Below are positions 55,095 to 64,000 of a stretch of DNA of 64,000 bases, in pieces. The notes beneath the pieces were generated by a model that saw only the letters and a list, made by a program, of their open reading frames with translations, did not search any database and was not told where the DNA came from. The stretch spans positions 19,970,819 through 20,034,818 of the forward strand of contig NC_091227.1 of assembly GCF_040958095.1 (NCBI RefSeq), read 5' to 3'. How positions within the stretch are numbered: position 1 is the first letter of the stretch; each line of letters begins with the position of its first letter. This stretch comes from Procambarus clarkii (taxonomy: Eukaryota > Arthropoda > Malacostraca > Decapoda > Cambaridae). The position numbers and the translations under genes are program-made.

Positions 55095-55353
55095 TTTTTT
55101 TTTTTGAGATATATACAAGAGTTGTTACATTCTTGTACAGACTAGTACGCGTAGCGTTTCGGGCAGGTCCCTGGAATACGATCCCCGCCGCGAAGAATCG
55201 TTGTTACAACCAAGTACACATTTTACTGTTGAGTTAAACAGAGGCTATAGTTAAGGATTTGCGCCCAGTAAATCCTCCCCGGCCAGGATACGAACCCATG
55301 CCAAAGCGCTCGCGGAACGCCAGGCGAGTGCCTTACCACTACACCACGGAGAC
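55095..55353 (-). mobile_element. SINE-B copy, short poly-A
   Basis: Same family and strand as the copy 400 bp upstream, with an 11-base poly-A. Its head ends at GAC (55351-55353). Confidence 0.9.
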
Positions 55354-56075
55354 TGAAGTTGTTGTGTGAGGCTAGCCCCAAGCGTCTGGCCGCCAACTTT
55401 GAACAGACAGATTTTCTATGCTGTAGATATAGGTTTATTTATAATTATGGACAACTGGTTATTTTATTAGAAAATCAGGTGATTAAGTGGTACATTCTCA
55501 CAAAAGCCTCTAATACACTTCGGGAACAGGGTCGACACCATTTCAATAATCTACAATAATTCAGGTGACTCCAACTCCAACATATATCCGTCTAAGTGGA
55601 GTGCAATGACATGTTAAGAGATCTACTGCTGTTATTGGGTGACCGTGGATATGTGACGGGTGAAGTACTGATATGAGCTGACTAGACGACCATGAGTGTT
55701 AGTTCTTGCTGATCAGCACATTCTGTGCCAGCGCCACCTGCCATATATTCATTTGTAATGGGACTATATAGATATAAATATACATGATAATAAGAATTTA
55801 TAATTGTATCTCATTTGATTGCTTTATAAGTCTTGTTTATTATAGTAAGTAATATATACAAATTATGTAAAAAATTCTGTATCACAGACTTATCACGTGA
55901 TCACATATAAAAGGTTTGAACGTATTCTAGTATTTTTAAATACATCCATTCCAAAAAAAGAAAGGAAATAACCAACAAACACGACCCTAGTTGAAACAAT
56001 TACCTAACTGATATAGGAATAAGTATATGTGGGTGGTGGTGTGTGGCAGCCGGCCCAGCCAGATGGTGCCGAGGG
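55354..56075. other. Upstream flank of LRRC58
   Basis: AT-rich, becoming G/C-rich from about 56030. No gene or recognisable repeat is supported; the proximal part should contain the LRRC58 promoter. Confidence 0.5.
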
Positions 56076-56083
56076 TGACGTAA
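56076..56083 (+). promoter_or_regulatory. CRE-like TGACGTAA upstream of LRRC58
   Basis: TGACGTAA lies 159 bp upstream of the LRRC58 ATG in a GC-rich stretch that is probably the promoter or 5' UTR. The sequence resembles CREB/ATF sites. Function is inferred from position only. Confidence 0.3.
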
Positions 56084-56234
56084 ATAAACAAGAGGCAGTT
56101 GCCAGGGCCTGTGTGTGGCGGCGGCAACTGGCTCCACCTTGCACTATGTGGCACCTTCTCCCTCTCTTCCGCTGATATTCCTCTCGTTGTGAAGTGTTTT
56201 AACCGTCAAGAATTCATTCTGGGCTTCGTTGAAT

Positions 56235-59200
56235 ATGGCTGCGAATATGTATTACTCCTCCGAGAGCTCCGACAGCGAGACGGCCGTCGACACGTCCAGT
56301 CTGGACTTGTCGTACCTGATGCTGGACGCAGACTCCCTGGCTGTCCACCTCAAGAACAGCATCCGGGAGCAGCACCTGCAGAACAAAGATGCCAAACACT
56401 ATGGCCTGCCGACCACCAGGGAGAAACCTGCAGGAGGCAGTGAGGGAGGAACCCGACCTCGAACGGCAGGAGATCAGGATATCGACGCCAGGATCTCTCA
56501 GGTCTCAATAAGTAACATGGACGCTGACTTGGACAGAGATAATGTTCACGATACCATCACACACAAACTGCTGCTACAGCACAATATGCTGCTAACTTTG
56601 CCATTCGAGATTATTAAGTTTTCAAAGTTACGGAGTTTAGATCTGTCTAGTAATAACCTCACACATGTTAATGACTTCCTGCTACAACTGCCAGAGCTGC
56701 AGACGCTCTTCCTGCACAACAACAGCCTGGCAGACGATGGCCTCCCCAAGGACATGTCGGTGTTGGATAAGCTTAGGGAACTGAACCTGAGTGGCAATCA
56801 TCTAACAAGAGTGCCCAATCAGCTGTATGAAATGACTGGAATCCGTTACTTGTATCTTGGAAACAATCAAATCACAGAAGTTCTTCCAGATATCAAAGCT
56901 ATGCAAAGGTGTGTTACGTTAGTTTGTGAAGTACATCTCATTACTTATTGTCATACAATCCATTTAGCATATTCCATTACACTAAACTAAACTTTGGCTT
57001 TTCAATGCAATTTCCCCAAGCTGTTGGGTGTTGGATTTTTTTTAAAGTACTGTACAGTACTGTACCAGTATTTATTTAGTCATAATTCATAATTATAATT
57101 CATTTTGTAGGGTACAGGCTTCCTTTGATATATATATATATAATATATCACACACACACATAAACATACATACAGTATACACTCACACACACGTGTGAAC
57201 GATATGTGTATGAATGTACATGTTTACATGTGTATGTATGTTTGTATGTATATATGTATGTACATACATATGTACACGTGTACATTCATGTGTATGTATG
57301 TGTGTGTACATTTATGTGTATGTATGTGTGTGTACATACATGTGTATGTATGTGTGCACATACATGTGTACGTACGTGTGATTGAATGTATGTACGTGTG
57401 TACGAATGTACAGTATGTACGCATGTACAAACGTATGTGTGAACATACATACGTACATATGTATGCATTTATGTACATACGTGTATGTATGTAAGTACGT
57501 GTGTACGTACGTATGTATGTACATGTGTACACGTGCAGAATTACCTATCTGCAGTTTTGGCAGATAGGTAATTACAGGTGAAAAAATCCTTCTTTGTCAG
57601 TTTAAGCTAGTTGAGCTTGATACTGTTCTCGTATAGGTGTCACATTGGGATTTGTAAAAAGTTTAGATTAATGTCTTGTTATGAATATAAAGAATCTCAA
57701 TATTTTAAGTCTCAGTGAGATCAGTCTTATCATGTCTTGTTTGTAGAGGAGCTAATCCTGTTGCCTTATAAGTTTGACTTTCAATCTGTGGCTATTATAT
57801 AGAAAATAATGTCACACCGTTTGCTCCAAGTAGTTTTATGGGATCCGAGTTAATCTTGTTCACCGATGTCGGACCTTTAACCCACTTTGTTTAGCTGAGA
57901 ATAGTAGTTTGTGCATTTCTGGTACAAGCTTGGCTCCAGTTAAAAGATGGTCGAGTATAACCTGCACCCATTAAAGTCTCTAGTTTTATCTTATTCAGAA
58001 GGACAGGTTTAGATTGAAGCCTCCTTTTGGCAGCTAGAGGTTCTTCAGGCTTTTGCCCCCCTCATTGCCAAGCATTAGTTTATGTATACCTAAGTCAAGC
58101 ATTAGTTATGTATGTAGTGAGTAAACAATTTACTCGCTCCAACTCACTACATGTATAACTTTGTGTTAGGTTTTAAGGGTTCATGTGCTACAATATTTAA
58201 TTTCAGTTTACAGGTACTAAATCTTGGTGGCAACCTGCTAGAGACAGTTCCTGATGAGCTGGGTGAGCTACAACAACTTGGATCTCTGGTTTTGTGTGAT
58301 AATCGTCTCCGAAATTTACCAAGAAGCATCTCCAACCTTACAAGGTTACGGTCACTCCTTCTGCATAAGAACAATCTTTGCTGCCTTCCTGTTGGAGCAG
58401 TCAAGCTGAGGGGTCTTATGGAGGTGCGTTGATGTGGCTGCATTTGAGGCCTTTTATTGCCGTAACAGTAAATTAAAAATCAAAAGTTAGAGTTTTGCAT
58501 CCTTAGCGTTTGGCATTAGCCTAGGACACAATACTGTACCATGTGTATTTGGTCTTGGCCTGGTGCAGTCTCCCACATATATCATACAGAGCTCAGGGTC
58601 ACTGCCAACCTCAAGTTTGAAACTTGTTGTCTTTTGGTGACTACTTTGTTGAAACTTATGCCTGGGTGAGGGGCATATGAAGTCATTGAGACGGTTCAGG
58701 CTCATAAACTATTAGAAATATTGATGCTGTTTGTCTCCATTCCCAGCTTTTGCAGATGTCTGGCATGATCCATGTTATTTTGAGGATGATTTGGATCTTA
58801 TTGCTGCATCAACCTGTGACTTTCTGCTTCTGGACAGATAGAACTCTGCTTGGTTCCTGTTTGTGACACTTCATCAGACGGATTTTTTCCAATATCAACA
58901 CTTAAGTTCCCATTCTCCATCACTGGCTGTATTCCTATAAGATTTAACAAAAAATTTAATTCCTCCCTACTACCCTTCCTAAAGTCCCTCAATTGATTCC
59001 CCAACCTTGATTCTCCTGTGGGTCTCTGAGGCAATTTCTGTGGTTGAGGATAAGGCTCCGTCTACAATGATGGAGAAATTAATCTGGTGTCCTCCCAACC
59101 CCTCCTGGGCTTATTATTCCAGACAAGAGGGTGTGTTGCTGCATATAGGAGGCTGATGTATCTCTCCAACTCAGTTTGAGATACGGGTATATTGTACGTG

Positions 59201-60475
59201 TACTATAGACCGTTTCTAGTATCTGCCTCTGGTTTGATTTATCTCCCATTATGGAGGATGATGAATTGGCCTTTTTAAAAGATTGTCCTCTCGCTTACAT
59301 AACCCTCCCCCAGTCCGGGGGGTAACGAACGTTTCTTTTTATGTAATTGGGATCGTGTCTGAACTTGGAATTTGTGTCTGCTTCTTGACTGCAGTGCCAG
59401 GTCACTGCTTCATATTTTGCAGTCAATGCTTTATTTAACTTTTTGTGGGGGGGGGGATATGGCAACTGTTTTCTTGCTCATAGAAGTTCTCAAATGGAAA
59501 GAGATTTTACCTGTCTTTAGTGTAGCTTTGTTAAGAACCCTTTATATAGTTTTTAAGAATGGGCAGAAAATTTAAGTATCCTAGAAAGACAATATTTTGC
59601 ACAGGTATCCAATCAAGTTCAGAAAGTTAAAATGTTTGATTTTAAAATTGTTGCCAGTCTACCTTTTAGAGAAGTTTTTTTTTAACTGTATTATATATAA
59701 ATGAATTAAAAATAAATACAGTACTGATAATTTGTTTTCTCATTTGTAGCTCAGTCTTCGGGATAATCCCCTTGTGACAAGATTCGTGAATTCGTGTGCC
59801 CGAGAGCTTATGTATAACCCACCTTCCCTGTTGGAATTGGCTGCCCGAGTTATCAAGCTAAAGAAGGTCGAGTACACGTATCAAGATCTTCCTCAGACGC
59901 TTGTGACATACCTAAGCAATGGCCAACGATGTGTTAATCCAAAATGCAAAGGTATGAGTCGGTATGAGGTGTAAAGTAGTTTAGAAATATTAATTTATAC
60001 ACAAAAGCTTATTATGGAAATGAAATACATTTTAGAATGTGTTAAATAAATAGTACAGTAAATATTTGTTTGCATATGGGACTTAAATTTTCTTGTCAAG
60101 ATCATAGTGAATGTATTTTATAGTAATAAAATGAATGCACAGTTTGTATTTTGATTTAATTGTTCTTCATAATGCAGTTATTAACAAGAGATATGAATAA
60201 GTTTAAATTTTTCTGCTAAAAAGCATAATTTTGTTATGACATTTATGCTAATTTTCCATTTTTTCTGTTTCACAACAGGTATGTACTTCACATCATGTGT
60301 GGAGCACATCAAATTTGTAGATTTCTGTGGCATGTATCGGGTTCCCCTGATGCACTACCTGTGTTCATCCCGATGCTCCTCTAAAACTCCTGACTATTAT
60401 CGTGCCCTGTCCTCTGAGTCGGATAGCGAAGAGGACGAACCTGCTGCCAGGATGAAGAGAGTCTTGTTGGGTTAG
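56235..60475 (+). CDS. LRRC58: LRRC58, leucine-rich repeat protein, complete, 4 coding exons, 429 residues
   Basis: Exons: 56235-56908, 58207-58423, 59750-59951 and 60279-60475 (stop TAG); phases agree. The ATG at 56235 follows an in-frame TGA upstream. Residues from about 108 to 300 are leucine-rich repeats (LRSLDLSSNNLTHV, LRELNLSGNHLTRVP, LQVLNLGGNLLETVP and others). The C-terminal third is the diagnostic LRRC58 part: LSLRDNPLV, PPSLLELAARVIK, CVNPKCKGMYFTSC, KFVDFCGMYRVPLMHYLC and a terminal acidic stretch before KRVLLG. The paired cysteines there may bind metal. The N-terminal ~100 residues, Ser/Asp-rich, look longer than in the 371-residue human protein. Recent work, as I recall it, makes LRRC58 a cullin-RING substrate receptor acting on cysteine dioxygenase; that is not visible from sequence. 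Intron 1 holds a 390-bp TGTA-rich repeat. Confidence 0.95.
57145..57535. repeat. Cryptic (TGTA)n/(TG)n simple repeat in LRRC58 intron 1
   Basis: About 390 bp of mixed TGTA, TGTG and TACA units with no fixed period. All open frames across it are artefacts. Confidence 0.95.
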
Positions 60476-61023
60476 CCAAGTTGTCTCGTTGTTGTGTACG
60501 ACTTTTATGTGCACTCTAATTACCCAGGTTATATATTATGGTGTTTGCCATATACTGCATCTTGCTAGCAATATGGATTAAATGCACTGCAGTGCATACC
60601 TTAAACAAAAATTGATGTTTTGTATGGGTTATACTTTATTTTTATACATGAGATGTATTCATATCAATTTTGATTATATTTTTCTAAGGTGCACAGTACA
60701 AGAGCACATTTACTGAAGCCGAATTTGAAACTTTTTAAATAGTAATAATAATTATTATTAGACTAGCATTATGGATATAAATTAGGTTATATTTGAAGAT
60801 TTATTACAGATATATGCTATTAGGTATTGTGATATGATAGGAAAAAGTATTTCTTTTATTAAGTTTATTAATTACAGGGTTTTAATCCATGTGTGTAAAC
60901 ATCTAATTTTGAGTGAGTGCCCTTCACGCTTTGTAAACTTTCACATCACATCTGACTTGGGTTTTCTCTTATTGGTCATTTGTTAGAAATCTTGCTGTTG
61001 TCCTTGTTGCTGTCTTGTCATTA
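60476..61023. other. LRRC58 3' flank
   Basis: AT-rich sequence expected to contain the 3' UTR. No other gene is supported. Confidence 0.5.
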
Positions 61024-61235
61024 GGGTGACACGTGATCCTGTGGTCCCGGGTTCGATCCCGGGCGCTGGCGAGAAATGATGGGCAGAGTTTCTTTCACCC
61101 TATGCTCCTGTTACCTAGCAGTAAATAGATACCTGGGAGTTAGTCAGCTGTCACAGGCTGCTTCCTGGGGGTGTAGGCCTGGTCAAGGACCAGGCCGCGG
61201 GGACACTAAAGCCCTGAAATCAACTCAAGAAGGGT
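61024..61235 (+). mobile_element. SINE-A copy, well preserved
   Basis: Box B GGGTTCGATCCC (61049-61060), core TTACCTAGCAGTAAATAGAT and a distal AGGCCTGGTCAAGGACC / CGCGGGGACA part. The very 5' end of the tRNA-like head is diverged. Confidence 0.87.
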
Positions 61236-61894
61236 AAAGTCTGTAGTTTCTTGTCACTTGCCTAAATTTGTGTTCAAATTGAACATCAAATTTACATATA
61301 GTTCATTCCCACTTATTCACTTTAATTGGTTCAACTGGGTGCCAGCATACTTCAAGAAAGCATAATTCATTTAAATTTTTGGCAGTTTTATTTATTTTAG
61401 CACTTATTTTAACAAACATGTGCAAAAAATATCTTGTGTGGTATTTTAATAGAAGTGCACCAATGTATATCTAAGAAACCATTGACATTTTTTTATTTGT
61501 TATTTGGTAAAAACAAGTGTCTCTTATCACCAACTCCTACAACTCTTCCTGGATAATGTAGATGGAAACCAAAATAATCGCATATCTGGATAACCAGAGA
61601 AACTGGAAAATTGGGATCCAGATAATGAATCCTACTGTAATACCTTTATGTAAAAACCTATGATATGAATAGCAAAAGGTAAATTTTATAAATAAAATGA
61701 CACCACAGTCTATTACATAAGTGCAATACTTATTGAGAAATTAATTGAAATAAATAGGTGGTTAGATTTGTTATGTGCAGCAAGAGCCCAGTTACTCGAA
61801 TGGCCAGGTAGTTGCATCACCTATTTGTAAAGGAATGTCATCAGTACAGTGCCTGGCTTGGTGCTGTCTTTGTCCTTCTTGAATGGCCTGACTT
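61236..61894. other. Intergenic with a possible Tigger-like remnant
   Basis: 61545-61640 has ATCTGGATAACCAGAGAAAC and similar words reminiscent of pogo/Tigger ends (compare 15297-15660). No gene is supported. Confidence 0.35.
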
Positions 61895-62160
61895 CCAGGA
61901 CGAGCGTGTGTCTTGCTTTCCGACTGCCCCTCGCGGTCGCCTGTCCCTCAATAGAATTCTTGGTGACTCGGATACTTTTGATATCGTTCGCCTTATGCAT
62001 TTTTGTTCTCGTATTGGCATCCTTGGTGATATTTAGCGCTCTCTGATTATTCCGCACATTTGATGGTGCTACATAGCCTTCCCGGTTTGGTGCCTTCTTT
62101 TGATAATTACTTACTTACTTACTTACTTACTTGGTGCTGTCTTTTGATAATTACTTATGT
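61895..62160 (+). repeat. Dispersed repeat with (ACTT)n end
   Basis: Third copy of the repeat at 15122-15296 and 15690-15862, here ending CTTCTTTTGATAATTACTTA and about five ACTT units, then a second GATAATTACTT. The tail style suggests a retroelement 3' UTR on +. Confidence 0.6.
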
Positions 62161-62502
62161 CACCAGTACAGTATAGACAGGACCAATGGGTCACTGGAAG
62201 CCACAGCCCAAGTGTTTGATGGCGCCTTTCTTGAGAACCACTGTGTGTTAAAATCCACTATTAATGTGCATGCTAACATGGTGTGTTACAATATTTTGGT
62301 GGTACAGTATTTTAACTTGATTTAGATATACAGTACAGTACTGTACTTTACTGTGCATGGTTTTGGTGGCCGGAGCACCTGGGTACCCATGGCAACTTTG
62401 TCTAGCCTTGTTGGTTATTACATTCAGTGCACTTTTTTAGGTATTTAGGCATTTATCCACGTTATTCTACAGTTTAAGGACTGTACATCTGACCCCTGCC
62501 CA

Positions 62503-62700
62503 ACCACTTCGGCTGAACAGTAGAGCAAAGGTCTCGCTTCATGCAGGTCGTTGTTCAATCACCAACTGTTTCTAAGTGGTTAGGCACCATTTCTTTACCC
62601 CATCCCATCCCAAATCCTTATCTTGATCCCTTCCTAGTGCTGTATAATCATCATGGCATGGTACTTTCTCCTGATAGTTCTCTTCCCTGCCCTGCTTTCC
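62503..62700 (+). mobile_element. SINE-C copy
   Basis: Head GAACAGTAGAGCAAAGGTCT, box B TTGTTCAATCACC (diverged), body CATCCCAAATCCTTATCTTG and end TCCTGATAGTTCTCTTCCC, the reverse orientation of 22424-22600. Confidence 0.75.
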
Positions 62701-64000
62701 CCCCCCCCAAAAAAAAACAATTTGTGTAATAGAAATCAGTTTATAGAATTTTAATTTTATTTTAGAAAGAAAAATGCAGTCATGGAAAATTGAATGATCT
62801 TATTTTATTCTGACTTACTTATTAGATACCTTTCATATTTCAACATGTTATTGGAGTAGATTTGATTTTTTTCTTGCATTTTGTAGTTTTTTCTGTCCAG
62901 CAATGCAGAAGCTATAGACTTTGTGAAATCTGAATGAATACATCATTGTTTACAAATACAGTGGGAGTAAGCATGTAAACTATGGGAATGCACAGGCAAA
63001 TGGCAGGAGTAAGCAAGTAAATGATGAAAATATAGGGCAAAGTGATGGGAGTAACCAGGTTGTGGTACAAAAAATGTCAAATTTATTATTTTTGTACGTT
63101 CCTGGCAAGAAATTCAGCTAACCTGAAAGGAGATGGGGCACCATGTGATTCAAAATTACCAAGTGTATTGTCCTTAAATTGTTTACATTTTTGTGCAATA
63201 CATCATCAGAAAGTAACTAGTTGAAAATAGTATGGTATCATCCTTCAGGTTTATAGCATCACATTGGTGTTATTGACAACACTTGTGATGGAAGTGATAT
63301 TAAGAACACCTGCAGAACATGGAGTGTTATAATATGAAGGGGCATTTGTTCTTTGATGAGTGTTTACCCAGTGCTTTAACACTGGGTAAAGAAACTGTGT
63401 GATAGTGTTCACCTCCATACAGGGCTGATTGACTTTTCTATTTTATTATTTGTTCAATAATATAATAATAATATAATAATAATTGCCATAATAATAATGA
63501 TGATAATACAGAAATAGGTTATTATTTTAAGAGCAGACTCATTGAATAGTTTCAAATTCCTCTGCTAGCTACTTTCCTCAATTTGATTTATATTTTACTC
63601 TACATCTTGTGAGGTCCATTTTTTCCCTACTCAAAATAAACTAGAAATATGAGTTCATAAACTAATATCATGCACTCTAGCATTCACATTAATCATGCAC
63701 AGTTGTGTTTAACAGTGTTAAAAGACACTGGAAAAGTGATGCAATATGAACATAAATATTTAGGTAGATGTTACTAGTCGACACACACCATCTCAAGTTC
63801 AGAAACTGCCACATTCCAGCCATATCTAGATTTTCCATGGTTAGACTGTGTAGTAATTCCCTTAACTTTCATATCTATGCCAAACAAAGTAGGGTTAACA
63901 AATTTCTGGCATATATTATCTTGGTGGGTCTTATTATACTGTATTTACAGAATGTGATTCCGACTGTGCTTGTTATGACCGCAAGGATTAGAAAGTAGGC
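62701..64000. other. AT-rich sequence to the window edge
   Basis: A (TAA)/(TAATAA) run is near 63460-63500. No gene, RNA gene or named repeat is supported. Confidence 0.45.

Noticed and set aside
57195-57567. Several overlapping Cys/Tyr/His/Thr-rich frames
   Set aside because: All lie on the cryptic TGTA/TACA simple repeat in LRRC58 intron 1.

Overview
This looks like a piece of a decapod crustacean genome, probably a crayfish or lobster. It is AT-rich, its genes are broken into short GT-AG exons spread over long introns, and most of the rest is decayed transposable elements. These include tRNA-derived SINEs of several families, CR1/Jockey-like LINE pieces with microsatellite tails, DIRS-like fossils and one large hAT-like DNA element. 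The organism call is inference from style and repeat content; nothing names a species.

Five host genes can be reconstructed exon by exon. (1) A PIAS-type SUMO E3 ligase on + runs from the left edge to about 13.5 kb; its 5' part, including any SAP domain, lies outside the window. (2) A complete 263-residue tetraspanin on - occupies 20.07-26.49 kb. (3) NIP7, a 180-residue ribosome-biogenesis factor on -, occupies 29.90-33.65 kb. (4) A carotenoid cleavage oxygenase of the ninaB/BCO family on + has 11 coding exons and 539 residues at 40.92-52.04 kb. (5) LRRC58 on + has 4 coding exons and 429 residues at 56.24-60.48 kb. They share no obvious pathway and look like ordinary neighbours.

Region by region: 0-13.7 kb holds PIAS, with DIRS-like fossils, a SINE and a foldback insertion in its introns. 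13.7-20 kb is intergenic, with a 123-bp hairpin, a LINE endonuclease piece and a SINE. 20-27.6 kb holds the tetraspanin, whose start codon sits 20 bp from a ~1.05-kb, 19-bp-unit minisatellite. 27.6-33.7 kb holds NIP7. 34.2-38.7 kb is a nested insertion: a SINE split by a 4.1-kb hAT-like element that itself contains two SINEs, one of them split by a LINE tail. 38.7-40.5 kb holds LINE pieces. 40.7-52 kb holds ninaB. 52-56 kb is repeats, including two adjacent palindromes. 56-60.5 kb holds LRRC58, and the remainder is repeats.

The observations most worth a second look are the nested insertion with target-site duplications at three levels, the two alternative last exons of PIAS (one encoding a very basic tail), the G-rich minisatellite next to the tetraspanin start codon, the foldback element with a 13-bp target duplication, and the in-frame minisatellite next to a ninaB splice donor. 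I did not find a convincing new multi-gene system.
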